A stretch of 64,000 nt of DNA from Anthoceros angustus (GCA_010909165.1 MU008205.1:62001-126000), one strand, 5' to 3'; numbered from the stretch's first letter, positions 10,999 through 23,352 are shown. The notes: generated by a model not told the origin, from the sequence alone. Made by a program: numbers and translations.

Positions 10999-11841
10999 AT
11001 GGAGTACTGCAGGCACAGACGGAGACCGCACTCCCGGCGATGGCTCGCTTCATCGGGGCCTCCGCTGATGTTGCGAGCTTCGTTCTTGCTTCTCGCCTTC
11101 CTGTCGCTGAGCTGCAGCCGATCGAATGGGGCAAGGATCTTGGAGGGGTTTTATACTGGTGAACACCGCCTCGCAGAGAGAACTGGTGACTCCTGTGTGC
11201 ACGTGTTTAGTGTGATTGTGAACTTCGTGATGAGCGGATATGGTGGCTGGTGGCTGGTGAGCCGGACGATGTCCTTCCGGTGATGAGCGGGATGTTTGAC
11301 CTATTCGTGCTGCATTCTCACGACGTGGTGTGCTGCTTTGTGCAGAGGAGTTTGGAGTAGCGGATGCTTCCCATACAGATCAGCTAGGAGTGCCGCCGGT
11401 AGGTGTCTGGAGTGGACACACTGTTTTGGACTGCTTGTAGGTGTTCTTCCTGCCTGCAGGCACTCATGTTTCGTTCTGCGGTTGGCTGGACAGTTGCACA
11501 AAGATCGTGACGAGTATGAGGAGGAGGTTCCCAGGGGAGGCCACTCCCTGTTGCGGGGAGTGTCCTTGAAGGAGGAGAATGGTCAAGGGGATATCCGGAG
11601 GCTGCCTCCCTCTCCCCCTATCCCGCACGATGTTAATCCGTGTCCTGCACCTCCACCTCCTGACGTGCAAGGTTACATGTTCTCTTCACGGCCGCCTCCA
11701 CCGCCACCGGGTAAGGACAAGGACAAGGACAAGGACAAGGATAAGGATAAGGAGGACAAAGAGGATAAGAGGGGAACGACGGGCGACAACAGTCTGCTTC
11801 CTCCCTCTCCTAGTCCCGGCTGCACCGTACCAGATACATGA
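10999..11841 (+). CDS. Possible secreted proline-rich protein with Lys-Asp repeat (tentative two-exon model)
   Basis: An ATG at 10999, or the internal one at residue 24, opens a frame with a signal-peptide-like run (MLRASFLLLAFLSLSCS) followed by GARILEGFYTG. A donor of the form CTG then GTGAGC after 11256 and an acceptor before 11494 are in phase. They lead to a second exon rich in proline (RRLPPSPPIP, CPAPPPP, RPPPPPP), a Lys-Asp tract of about seven dipeptides, and a proline-rich tail ending at 11841. This could be a cell-wall or peptide-precursor type of protein. I do not recognise a family, other splice choices fit (for example 11441 as acceptor), and the tract is a simple repeat. Low confidence. 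Confidence 0.3.
11710..11770 (+). repeat. Six-base microsatellite (GACAAG/GATAAG)
   Basis: About eight copies of a six-base unit, aaggac or a variant, run through this stretch and would encode alternating Lys-Asp. It lies inside the tentative proline-rich gene. Confidence 0.85.
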
Positions 11842-13205
11842 GGAGGGGTGACTGTTTTGCAGGCATGCTTTATGTGTGCCTCCAGCTTGGGAAGTGGAGA
11901 ATGCCTGGCGGTCCTGCACATCATCGTATCGTTTCGACAACCCTCTCGGGAGACTGTGTGGATGGGTCTATGGGACCCTCGAGCTCCTGGTTCAGCAAAC
12001 ATGTGACAGGAGGCTGCAGTAATATCTGCAGCTTCTGTTACTCCCCCCGCCAGAGTATTCGATGGAAATGGCAGCTAAGGTGGTCCAGGTCTCCAGATAA
12101 AGGTCTTCCCTCCTCAAGGCACAAGTGTTCCACGGATGAATTAGCAAGGAGTTTTCCCAATGAAGCTTATCATTCGAGGTGGAACCCAAGTGGAGTGCAG
12201 TAGCATCCATGTGTGTGCAGCTGCTGCAGTTGTTGTGGAGGCCTTCAGGGAAAAAGTTGAGTGGCATGTGCATGCCGAGGAAGATAGTTCCTACGTTCCT
12301 AATCCCGAAGAGGCTATCCGGTTCAGATCGTCCACAAGACAAAAGGTCCGTTGTCGGATAAGCGGTATTACTGAAATCGTAAAACTTTTCTCCATTATTT
12401 TTCATTTTATTTTAGTCGAATGTAAAGTGCTAGCAAAAAAACAAACTTTAATTATTTATGCTATTTATTAGTTGTTCTTACATTATCCTTGAATAAGGAT
12501 ACGTACCAATATAGCCAAGTGCTTGAATGAGAGCAAAAGTACAGCCAAACTATCGGTCTCTTCTTTCTAGAATTCAAAATAAGACTATTTATCTAATTTG
12601 CCAAGCTATCATCATATTCATTCGAAAATTGAAAATAAAACTATTTATTTAATTTTTTCATTTCTCAACATTTTATGATGTCATACAGTTTAACTGTTTT
12701 AAAAAGTGCATGTATTCCTATGTATATATGCATGAATGTTATCAACAACTTGACAAGCCAACGTCCTAAGGTAATAAATAGGTTATACAAACTGAAATTT
12801 CATCACTGCTGATGATGGTAATGATGCAAATCTGATGACTCACACATGAAAGTGTACCTAAGAAGTTGTCATTGGGTTAGAAATAATTAGGCAGAATATT
12901 AAAAAAGAAAAAAGTTTCATTATCGATTAATTAATATTATTTAATGTATTCTTTTACTATTAATTTGGTCAACAAGAATCTATTACTATAAAATATTGGT
13001 TGAAAACATAAAGTCTACTCTCACAAAGCGTTGACAATACTTAAGCATCTATTTATGCTCACAAACTATATAAATCCATGTGCTCTTTGACGTCTTTGAC
13101 CTTAAAGTTTCCGGATAGATTCAAGTTCTCATTCCCTTCTCTTTTGAAGTCTTACAGACTCCTACCTATAAAGTAAGAAATAGTTCAATGTGTAGCTTGT
13201 CGAAC
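11842..13205. other. Intergenic, AT-rich from 12.4 kb
   Basis: Up to about 12.35 kb the composition is like the genes to the left. From 12.38 kb it turns strongly AT-rich with no credible open frame. A TATA-like ctatataaat lies near 13067-13076 and could serve the BURP gene. Two related short stretches (near 13232-13270 and 13335-13375, both with ttgct-ataagtag) look like an old local duplication. Confidence 0.4.
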
Positions 13206-15009
13206 ATGCATAAACTTAGTGTACTTTTGATAATTATTGCTAATAAGTAGTCTTTGCAAAAGTTAACACAATTTTTTTTACATTTGATGGTGGTAAGATG
13301 CATACGGAAAGGTTAAGACTATGTGTTGCCAATCATGATATTTGTTGCTGATAAGTAGAATTGCATAAAGGTTAGCATCATTTTTTAGTTTAAAAAATGT
13401 TTGAGGTATTGCCCTAAGTTATAGAGTAATATGTCAATTTTGACTTTCAGAAATGTTTGAGATGTTACTTTGAGTTTTTGAGAAATATGACCGACTCTAT
13501 TTAAACCATTCTTAAAAATTTATATATTTTTATATTATTATTAAATTCTGATGGAGTGTGGGTTAAACTTGCAGATTGCTGTGGTGGAAATCATCAACAA
13601 TGGAATATCATGTTTTTATTTTTTACTTATTAAGTTTCTTATTTGTAAGTAAAAACTTATCATGTTCTTTCCGTACGTGAAAGTATATTTTGAATTATAA
13701 ATAGTGATTTACACATGTATAACTTTTCCTACAGGTATGCACGCTTGCAATCAGTGCTAAGCAAAATGGAGGTGACTTGCCAGGATCTGGAAAATATTAT
13801 TGGGAACAACATTTGTCTCATATTAATATCCCTTATGTGTTACAAAAGTTAATGTCTCCATTGACGTTTGTTGAACCGAATAGCCTGAAACTTGAATTTG
13901 AGACAAGCTCGAAGGTTCTTGACTTTTGCACTGCAGCTGGCATCTTATGTGAAGACGTGAATCCGGCTAGTAAGGTTGGTCCTTACCCATGGCCCGATAT
14001 TGATCCGGCTAGTAAGGTTGGTCCTTATCCATGGCCCGATATTGATCCGGCTAGTAAGGTTGGTCCTTACCCATGGCCTGATATTGATCCTGCTAGTGAA
14101 GCTAGTCCTTACCCATGGCCTGATATTGATCGGGCTAGTGAGGTTGGTCCTTATCCATGGCCTGATATTGATCGGAATAGTGAGGCTGATGATAATATTC
14201 TAGTACAGAATGCGATTGACACTAAAAGCACGTTTGTTGGTGAACCCAATGCTCGAGAGAAATTGGTTTGGTTCCTTGAGAAAGACCTTATATCAAATAT
14301 AGGCACTCCCAAGGCATTTCAAGTACCAGCTACAAAATTTGCCTCCGATTTGGTGGCCACTCCACGGCAATTCCTACCTCGATCTATTACCACACAACTT
14401 GGAAAACTCACAGTAAATAATCTACCAAATATCTTACAGAAGTTTCACATTACAACAAACTCCCTTTTGGGACAAGCTACACATGAAACAGCGAGGTTAT
14501 GTGAACAATTGCCTTCAACTCCAGATAGTGAGGGATCCTCCAATGTAGCAAAGAAACAATGCATACTATCATTTGAAGATATGACAGACTTTATAGTCTC
14601 ATTGGTACCTGAAGGAAGTAAACTTATAAGTGTTGAAGTGCTAAACACTATAAAACCACCATCCAAGGAACAAATTTTAGGACATGGTAATTTTACGGTT
14701 ATAAATGTGGAATTGAAAGGTAACAACGACTACACAATTATAGCTAATTGCCATTCTCCATACTCGGCATTTAGAGTTGAGTTATGTCATAGTATGGACT
14801 TTGTTAGACCTTATACAATAACCTTAGAATCTCCAACTCAAAATTCAGGTCAAATAACCACACTAGCTATGTGTCATGGGGATACTTCAAATTGGAACCC
14901 TCATCATCTTGCATTTAAAATATTGGGAAGTCACCCTGGGGGAGCAGCAATATGCCATTGGGCAGAACCCAATGACATTCAGCTTGTTCTTCATATTGAC
15001 TTCAAATAG
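13206..15009 (+). CDS. BURP-domain protein with tandem PWPDID repeats
   Basis: The main exon, from an acceptor at 13735 (or 13754) to the stop at 15009, ends in a complete BURP domain. The diagnostic spacing CH-X10-CH-X27-CH-X25-CHW is present exactly (CHSP, LCHS, MCHG, ICHW). The usual N-terminal block is also there (YYWEQHLSHINIPYVLQKL). Between lies a tandem array of about five 15-residue repeats (like DPASKVGPYPWPDI), which takes the place of repeats seen in RD22- or PG1-beta-like members. BURP proteins are secreted or cell-wall proteins, some peptide-cyclising and some stress-induced. Exon 1 is tentative: ATG 13206 starts MHKLSVLLIIIAN, a good signal peptide, with a donor after 13246 that is in phase with the acceptor at 13754. 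The BURP call is firm, the 5' end is not. Confidence 0.88.
13957..14186 (+). repeat. 45-base tandem repeat inside BURP gene
   Basis: About five copies of a 45-base unit encode a 15-residue repeat ending PYPWPDID. The first three copies are nearly identical at DNA level while the last two have drifted (SEASPYPW, SEVGPYPW), so the array has expanded from its left side. Confidence 0.9.
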
Positions 15010-16129
15010 ATCACGTATACATATATATATAATAAAACTATCTATTATTCAATTAATTTTAGTTAAATGGTCTTAAATATGTGAAAGATGGAGCCTGTCT
15101 TAAGCAAGGGGTTTGTGAGTTGGATTGGGCGATCTCATTCTTTGTATTCCAATAAGTTTTGAGATAGGTACAAATCTCGTGGCCTCCACAACCTAAGATG
15201 TACCCACAACCCTGGCGTTACGGTTGGGGCCTTAGGCTGAACCGCTGAATGAATGTGCCTTTCCTTAGCTCGCGCCACCTCCTTCCTAGATTGGTGCACG
15301 GGACTATGGGACCTAGCCTCGCCACAAAAGCTGCCTCTTCTTCTGACGCCCCAGGCAATCGACCGCGGGCTCTGCGTTGCACTGCTCAACGAACACTAAC
15401 AACTGGCTTCACAAGGGAGATCATGAATTCGTTGCCCCACAACCAAATCCTCCTGAGCTGCACAGAAGTTTCTGCATAGTGCAAAGCAGAGACTGAGAGA
15501 AAAAGCAGAGTCATGCTCAGTTTCCAGGGCATTGCTGGTTTCCGTCCCTGTGAGCAACATGCTGATGTTGACCTATCAAGCTGTTGCTAAGGATTAGGGT
15601 TACATGCCTCCAGAAGTGAAGCCTTTTGTTTTCTCTGTGGCATCCACACGGGAGCAGGCAGTAAGCCTTATGTCTTTGGGCACGGTCTAATACCGGATTG
15701 CACAATGCGCAACGGTTCTGGTTAGAGGCACGCTAGAAGAGTAGGGGAATGTGGTGTTCCGTCTTTGGGAAAAGAGTTCAAATGCTATCGACGGATGCAA
15801 ACGCAGTATTAAGCCATCTATGTAGGGATCATGGTAAGTACCCTTGCTGCTGAAGGGGACAGGCATTGGCAGCTATGATGGAGTAATGGGATGCATAATT
15901 CTGCATATATGTTTCCAAGGACTCAGCTTTCAAGTACCACCTGGGTGAAGGGCAGCCTGGGCACGGTACATTTGTGAGTGTCGATACATGCCATCCACTT
16001 GTAGGACAGACTTGGATCGCATGGAGATGGGAGCATGTAGCTCCTCGCAATGGATCGCTCATCACTGAGAGAAAAAATCTGTGCAATCGTCTCCGTCTGC
16101 GGAAGATGAGGACGGGATGAGCTGTGAGT
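15010..16129. other. Intergenic, no supported gene
   Basis: Short frames on both strands lack family resemblance. No repeat structure or RNA gene was evident to me. Confidence 0.35.
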
Positions 16130-16570
16130 TCATCGAAACCAGCATGGGATGTCACAACATTTGCAACAGCTGCAGATGCGGGCACAACACCCACCGGTAA
16201 CGAAAACGGCCCGACTCAGCCCCGTCACGATGGGGGACAGAGCGTACTTGAGCCAGCAGTAATTCTCAGGCGACGTGACGAAGGCCACGCAGTCGCGGTT
16301 GCCCCTGCAAGCCACGGCACAGGCGCGGAGCGTCAAGCCCGTGAGCGGCATGCCGTCCAGGTCGAAGCCGGGTGTGTCCTGAAACACTGCAGCCACCCTG
16401 CACTTCCCTGCGCACAGCCCACACATCCGTCACCTCCATCACCTCGCACCGCATGCATCCATTGCGGGATCATGCAGCATCCACGCATTACCCTCGCACA
16501 CAGCACAGACGGATGCCAGCAGCAGCAGCACCATAGCAGTAACAGCAGTCCCGCTTCCACGTCCGCCCAT
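16130..16570 (-). CDS. Small secreted PAN/apple-domain protein (tentative two exons)
   Basis: On the minus strand a frame with a strong signal peptide (ATG near 16570; core TAVTAMVLLLLASVCAVCEG) reaches DPAMDACG. A second frame, ending with the stop at 16130, carries a PAN/apple-like module: CRVAAVFQDTPGFDLDG, LRACAVACRGNRDCVAFV and YCWLKYAL. The spacing of cysteines and the CAxxC...CxAFxY-like pattern match plant PAN domains. Joining them needs a 42-base intron, 16408-16449 (GTGCGA to GCGCAG), which is in phase but very short. The tail (GGCCARICSCCKCC) is cysteine-rich and may be spliced differently. PAN domains bind proteins or sugars; here the protein would be apoplastic. No kinase or lectin domain follows. 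Confidence 0.5.
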
Positions 16571-17206
16571 CTGAAGCCCTCTCACGACCGACTCCCACTC
16601 CCAGTTCGATCTGTCGCTGTCTCGTAGGGGAGCGTGACGATGGCCTGCTGCGATCTGCGATGATGATTGCTCGCGGTCACCGATGCTCACTGGGCAGCGG
16701 GGACCATGGCGCGAACATTCTCACTGTCCTGGGCCCGGATTCTCATGGCGAACCAAACGGCAGTCCTAAAAGACCGATAAGCGGCACCTTGCAAGCGGGT
16801 CCTTCGGGACCCAGCTGATGACGTACCAGCGTCCTCGATGCAGGTTGACGGGCTCCGTGTACGAGAAACCAGCCTCGTGGCGGCTGCACTCTCTGGTCAC
16901 GCGTGCACCGATTCCAAGTGTGGCCGGCAGCCGGCATGGGGATTCACGGATTCATGAGAGAGGATGGGAGGCAGTGAGCTGTCAAGGAGGAGCCTCTGCG
17001 TGATGACGCACAGGGGACGTTGAAACGCAGAAATCGTCTCAGAATTCTGGGCGGCTCGGCCAGGCCCCAGCATTCGCAGGCATCGCTTCTGCCGGGAGAG
17101 AAGGCCGGCCAGAATGCGCGGCACCAAGGGGGAAGAACGGACTATTTATCGCATTTGTATGGAAGGGGACGGGGACTGGGACTGGGATGCGGGAGCTCGA
17201 TGCGGA

Positions 17207-20033
17207 ATGGGACATTTGCTCACCATGTATCTCATCTGCACGGTCTTGGCGTGCGGGAAGCACGCAGCGGGGGACGTGATCCCGCCCGACGCGCAAGTTT
17301 TGCTCTCTGCTAAGCAGGAGCTGTACAGCACGGCGTCCAACCTTGGGAAGCTGGAGTTCTGGAACACCAGCGCGGGCAACAGCAGCTTGTGCAGCTGGCC
17401 CGGAGTGGGATGCTGCGGGGCAGCGTCCAGGGTTTGCTCCCTGTCTCTGCAGTTTCTAGGGTTGCAGGGACCTCTGCCGGGGGTGCTGGGATCGCTCGCC
17501 AACCTCACCGAGCTGCATTTGGATGACAACAACTTCACGGGGGAGATTCCCTCCGGCCTGTTTCAGGCTGTCGGGTTGCAGGATCTGAGCTTAGGGTATA
17601 ATGCGCTTTCCGGCCCCATCCCAGCGGACGTAGGGAAGTTGCAGGAGCTGGTATTGCTGGATCTGCGATGGAACGGGCTTGTCGGCACGTTGCAGCCCCT
17701 GCAGGGGCTCAACCCGGCCGCGCTGCAGGTTTTGTATCTGGACGGCAACAGCTTTACCGGGGATCTGAGTCCCTTGGCTGCCTTCACGGGGCTGCGCACG
17801 CTCAGTGTGATGCGCAACCAGGTGAACGGCACCCTGGATGCTTTGGCGGGGGCGCTCGCAGGGCTGGAGAGTCTCTATTTGGCGCACAATCAGATGAGCG
17901 GTACGGTGGATGCTTTGGGAACTGCTTCCGGGCTTCGAAGCCTGGATCTGGGATACAACCGGTTTGGTGGTCAGCTTCCAGCTTCCCTGGCCAAACTCTC
18001 ATCTTTGCAGTACCTGCGGTTGAATTCAAATGGTTTCGGAGGAGTGACTCCATCGTCCCTGCAGCTGGGAGGATTAAGGCTGCTCCGTGTTATCAATTTC
18101 TCGAGCAACCAGTTCACGGGGGAAATTCCTTTCAAGATCTGCGACAACCTGGCTACCATCGACCTGTCAGACAACCAGTTCAACGGCTCGATTCCCGAGG
18201 CTTTCTTCAACACATCGTGCTCGAGCATGCTGGATGTGAGGCTTGGAGGAAATGAGCTCACAGGAAACTTGGTTGGAATCTTCAGCACTGCGCTTCCTCC
18301 CTTACCGATCTTGACTCTGAATCTGTCGGGCAATAGTTTGAGCGGGAGTGTTTCTGGAATAAGGTTGCGGTTGAAATCCTTGCAGAGGCTGCTGCTGAGC
18401 AAGAACAATTTCAGCAGCGCTCTGCTTCAGGATGTTTTGGTTTCAGGGTTCAACAGTCTCGAGGAAGTTGACCTAAGTCACAACGGTTTGGAGGGAAATC
18501 TTGAGCGTTGCTTGCATCCTTCGACCAGTTGCAATCTCTTGATCTATCTTACAACCTTTTCTCCGGCTCGCTTCCTCCCTTCCCCTTCAACAGCAGCTAT
18601 GACTACTCTTTTGCGGGGAACTCGGGGTTGTGCAGTTCTGATCCAGCAGCGCAACTTCCAGCTTCATGTCAAATCCAGGGCCCGCCTTCACCAGGCTCAC
18701 AGTCACCAGGCTCACAGTCTCCAGGCTCACCAAGAGGTGCACCAGGTATAAATTTGCGAATGCATTTCTTCCATGTCAGGTGGTCGTTCCGGGCCCTTTA
18801 GTCTGACGAGTGACAAAGTTCCCTTCCTTTCCTTCAACAGTTACGACGGTGGTGGCGGCAGCTGTGGCGGGCTCCGTTGCTGTCGTGATTGTAATCTTCG
18901 CATTTGTTCTGTGGCGTTCGAGGGTCAAGGCTGCCAGATTGGAAACTACAGACCCGGATCTGACGGCAGCAATTCAGGAAGGGGTGAATGTGGCTCCCAT
19001 GCCTGTAAGCATACTGCGCCAGGCCACTCAGAATTTTTCTGACAGCAACAAGATTGGGGTTGGAGGCTTCGGCACGGTGTACAGGGGCACGCTCCCAGAT
19101 TGCCGCGAGGTGGCCATCAAGGTGAGCAAGCGGGTTGGATCTGAGGGGGGCAAACGCCAATTCCTGAACGAGGTGCGCATTCTCGCGCAAGTGAATTACC
19201 GCGGTCTGGTGCTGCTGGTGGGATGTTGCCTCACCCCCAACTTCGCGGCCCTGGTGTTCGAGTTTGTATCACAAGGGACACTGGAAGAGCATCTGCGGGG
19301 CAAGAGACGCCCCGTCGGCGGACTGACATGGGAGAGGAGGCTCACCATCGCCTTCCAGACAGCGGATGCGATTGCCTACCTGCATTCTCGGGCCAACCCA
19401 CAGATTATACACCGGGACGTCAAGTCTGCTAACATCCTGTTGGACGACAACCTTGATGCCAAGGTGGCAGATTTCGGCATTTCAAGAACGGCCGCCCTGG
19501 CTGCAACTCATCTGAGCACCTTGACCGCAGGCACCCCAGGCTACATGGATCCAGAGTCTTTCATCACCGGCCAGCTGACGGCTAAGAGCGACGTTTACTC
19601 CTTCGGGGTGGTGTTGATGGAGCTGCTCACTGCGAAGCCTCCCATAGGATTGGAGGGGAGCAATGTGGTGCCAGCAGTGGAGGCGACCAAGCGTGACGAA
19701 TTAGATCAGGTTCTCGATGCACCACTGAGGCACCAATATGAAATGGATGCAGGCAGCAGGAGCTCCATGCGCTTTGTGGCCGATTTGGCAGTACAATGCT
19801 TGCAGCAGAGACCCGCAGACCGACCCAGCATGACAGAGCTGGTGTCCGAGCTGGAACACCAGGTTCGATACCACCGACCCAAACCTGGCAAAACCGTTGA
19901 GGAGCACGAGGAAGCCCCTTTACTACCGGACTCCAACAACCCGGGCTCATCATCGGACGGCTTTAACCCGGGCCCTGATACGCTAGAAATAATCCGTGCC
20001 GGTATTACAACCGTCAATTTGTCAGGACGATGA
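17207..20033 (+). CDS. LRR receptor-like kinase (two exons, one frame break)
   Basis: Exon 1 (17207-18745) has a signal peptide, an N-cap (LCSWPGVGCC) and about 13 plant-type leucine-rich repeats (LTELHLDDNNFTGEIPSGLF, LRSLDLGYNRFGGQLPASL). Near 18505 the frame changes: the reading up to SHNGLEGNLER must shift by one base to continue as LLASFDQLQSLDLSYNLFSG, so a base appears to be missing. A Pro/Ser/Gly linker follows. After the intron 18746-18840 come a membrane segment (AVAGSVAVVIVIFAFVLW) and a complete kinase: GVGGFGTVYRG, VAIK, HRDVKSANILL, DFGISR, GTPGYMDPES and DVYSFGVVLMELL. The kinase looks active. The arrangement suggests perception of an extracellular ligand at the plasma membrane. 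The ATG at 17114 is an alternative start, but 17207 puts the hydrophobic signal first. Confidence 0.88.
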
Positions 20034-22090
20034 AATCCAAGGCGGTTCTTCAGTGAAACCAGCTCTAGACCAATTTTCAGAAAGGGATGGTGTGAGGACC
20101 GGGAATGGGAAGCAGTTGGGCAATGTGGTCAGGTTGGAAATCTTACCGATTGCTACGAGAAGGATATGACTGCAGGCAGTGCAGTGAATAACTACATGAT
20201 GCCAATTGTGCATAGCATTGTTAGTCAGTGGTTGGCGGGGCAGGGTTGCTTGCGTCCACTGTTTACAGTTCCACCAACGCTAAGGGAAGGAATACAGGGT
20301 TGCGGGTTGATTCTGCAGCAGCTCGAAAAGACTCGAAAGAACTCTGTCGGCATGTTCTGAGCACCTGCAAAAGCGTACCGTGTCTGTCCCCCGTAGGTTT
20401 GGCGAGTGACTGTGCTTGTGTTGTACCCTCGGCTTATGCCCCTTATTTTGACAACTGACTTCGCCTGAACGGCCCCTTGTCAAAACGGCGTCATTTGGGG
20501 GTCTTCTCCATTCCGGAAATGACGAGCCAACCCTTGGCGGGATCCGGGGTGGTTAAAGCCTAGTCGGACGGGCGGGCTGGACGAGGGTCGGAGGACGTCG
20601 ACGCCCTCGCTGTGAAATAAGTACTCCTACTTTCTCAGCCCAGTGTCCGGAATTGAAGCGATTATTGCCCTTCCATAGGACAGAATGCGACATGGTCGGA
20701 TGTGCCGTGGGCGCAAGTGAAGGTGGTGTCATGTCAATCGTGGTTGTAGCTGTAGGCCGTGGGAAACGCGTATCTGAAGCGGAGAGTGGAATCCGTTTGG
20801 GCAGGGGCATGCAATCTCTTCCAAATCCTGCCAGCAAATCTGCCCACCCAGCAGGTACACTGTACTCCATGAGCTCTGTCGTTGCTTGTGGAGTTTGTCC
20901 CCACATCAAGTCCCCTCCCTGCTTGGTGATGGGAGTTCACTACTTTTAGAGTCAAATGTTTTTTAGCGAGAGACTTTTAGACACAAATTACCCCTAAGTT
21001 TGAGGTGGGTTCGTTGCTTTACATGATCTTACGGGTCATGATTTTACGTTGGTTTACATGATGGAGTTCTTAGCTAGTCAGCATCGTATAGGGGTGCCAT
21101 TGTGGCTTGGTCGGGTTGGAAGGTCACCGTCTGGTTCAATTGGCCTTCTGTTAAGCAACCCTCCAAATTTATTTCTTACTGTCCAGGGGCTTGAGAGTGG
21201 GAAGATTGGTTTAGTAGTTGGAACCCGGAGTCTTATCTCTGAATCTGTGACATTGGGAGAGCTATTGCTGTCATTGATGAACAGAATCATTTCGGGACAG
21301 ATCAGCGTGGACGCCTCCACAGCAACGTTCTGATTCTCTTGTTGTATCTCATGTTCAGGACTGGCCATTCAACCACCGACTGGAGTGTCACCGATGGTGA
21401 TGACTGCACTGGGAGCAAGATGAGCGCTCTTACCACATGACTTGCCAATGGCAAGTTGCCATGACTGCAGCACGAATACTGAGGCCTTTGGCTTTGGCAG
21501 AGCATGGACCCTGGCACTCAGTCAGGTCAGGGCTGAGGACCCATTGTGCTTGACAGTTTCATTGAATCCTATCACATGCGAGCTTTTGGCTACAGATACG
21601 GTTTCCAATTCTGAAAGTCATTATCTTGAGCTGTGAAGCAAATGAGAAGAATATGATGATGCCTGCAGTGGCAGAATCTCCACCTACCTGTGGTCTGACT
21701 GTAAACAGGGACAAGCAGGGCCATTTCTGGTTGACAGGCTGTGTTGCCATGGCATCAAACGCGAGGACGGATAACGCACGCATACTTTGAACAAACAATG
21801 GTGGTACCCACGCTGTCGTCAAGTGTCAGGTTGGACAATTGACGCATTGTATTCTGAAGAAAAGAAACGATGGTACATACCGAGTTGTTAGAATTCTGGA
21901 GGATTGCCTCGAAGCATGGACTCAGCGGCATTAGCGCCTTGTCTAAAGCTGTTCAGGTAATAGTCACTTGGAAAAGTTCAAGTCGCTGTGAAACAGGTAA
22001 ACCTAACTTTGTGGTTGCTCACTGAGAACCCTATTGAATAATCCCTTCTGCCGCCCCGAACGACCGATCCCTCGCCTGGTTGCGCTAACA
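20034..22090. other. Decayed thaumatin-like block (oldest copy) and flanks
   Basis: Sequence from about 20.16 to 21.9 kb is diverged but recognisably related to the thaumatin-like blocks at 27.6-32.8 and 33.2-34.8 kb. Shared landmarks include the flank near 20160-20300 and that near 20820-21050. The stretch 21060-21900 matches 28320-29340. Only a fragment of the gene itself remains. Confidence 0.6.
20685..20800 (-). pseudogene. Thaumatin-like 3' fragment
   Basis: Read on the minus strand this gives a run like DSTLRFRYAFPTAYSYNHD, a stop, and then TTFTCAHGTSDHV. This matches the C-terminal end of the intact thaumatin-like gene at 33991-34741 (STRRFKDACPSASSYNHDD then STFTCAHGTSYHV). The rest of the gene is missing from this block, so it is a relic of an older copy. 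Confidence 0.65.
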
Positions 22091-22310
22091 CCTGGGTGCT
22101 CTCTTGCCAGTGTTGGAATTCCATGTGGGACTGCCTCCATTTCGGATCTGCGTCGACTGGAGGAGCTGCTGGTCAAGAAGAAGAAGAAGAATTTTATTTA
22201 AGTCCACTAAGGACGGATTTCCGTCAAGGGACTTGGTACTTAACAACTTGTACCATGGTGTGCCTAAGCTACTTGCACCAAGGCATCCACTCCCTTTAGG
22301 CACCCCATCT

Positions 22311-22347
22311 AAGTACCGATCTAGGCTCAGTACCGATCTAGGCTCAG
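22311..22347. repeat. 17-base direct repeat
   Basis: The motif gtaccgatctaggctca occurs twice in a row upstream of peroxidase copy 1, and again twice at 24996-25028 in the duplicated unit. Confidence 0.85.
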
Positions 22348-23343
22348 GATGCTTAATCACGACGTTCTTATAAATGTGTGTCCATTTGGCCTAAGCCATT
22401 TGGACACACAAGGCTTGGAGGCTTCAGGACCACGGTTTCGACATACATACATACTTACATACCATGCATGTTATTGCTTAAACGTGAATCAGTGGGTTGT
22501 GGGTCCAGGGAATGTGTATGCTGCCCTACTCTTGTCGTAGCGCATCTTCTTGCAGCCCTAGCCCTGTCCCAGTCTGCGCTGTGCAGTCCGGCACTCGAGC
22601 AAGGAACGTAACGATGCTGAAACGCACTCCACAACCCAGATTCCTTTGGTGAGTCACACCGTTCCGAAGTGATTGTGACCAAATTTGTGATGATCCGATC
22701 CTGAGCATTGGAGCAGAGCAGAGTGGTAGCGCTTCCCAAGGAAGTTTCCATTGTACACTCTAAGTGGAGTTGTGGGACAGGCTACCGACTTCAGATGCGC
22801 AGCGAGAGCTCGATTGCAGCCAGGTCAAGACAAGCTTGGACGTGGGGCCATGGGTCCTCGCTCCGGTCCAAACACAGGTCCAGACCCTACTTTTGTTGGA
22901 CCCGGCGAAGGCTCATCTACGCCTGAAGAATCACATATAGATATTACTGACACAGTGGACGCCTGCACTTCCCTGCGGCGCAAGTATGGCTCCACCTTCG
23001 CAGCGTGCGGGGCCACTACTTTGTTTGTGCCGTCCGGGGTTTCTCCATATCTTATTCCCAGTGCGGGAATTCATGGATACTTTGAGATCTCTATAAAGCC
23101 TTGGCTTATCGTCAAGAAAAGGTATGTCTCCACCTTCGGAGAAATGTGCTTCCCCGTACCAGCGAGGAGAAAAAAAATGGGGCTTTAATGAATCCGCGAC
23201 AAGGTTTGCGTCGTCGTCAGGTTTCCCGAACATGTGGTGCGTGTTAGACTACTTGGGCTCATGTTGGATTAGTGAAGGCAAGCACGCGCGCGGGAAATGG
23301 TCGTCAGTCGCTGGGAACGAAGCCTCCCAGACCTGCAGGGGGG

Positions 23344-23352
23344 CTATAAAAG
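23344..23352 (+). promoter_or_regulatory. TATA box of peroxidase copy 1
   Basis: ctataaaag lies 110 bases upstream of the start codon at 23463, at a spacing consistent with a short 5' leader. In copy 2 the matching site reads ctaaaaag and has lost the TATA core. Confidence 0.7.

Noticed and set aside
11580-11680. PPSPPIP stretch as an IDA- or CLE-type signalling peptide
   Set aside because: The residues do not match either consensus in order, and the stretch is simply proline-rich.
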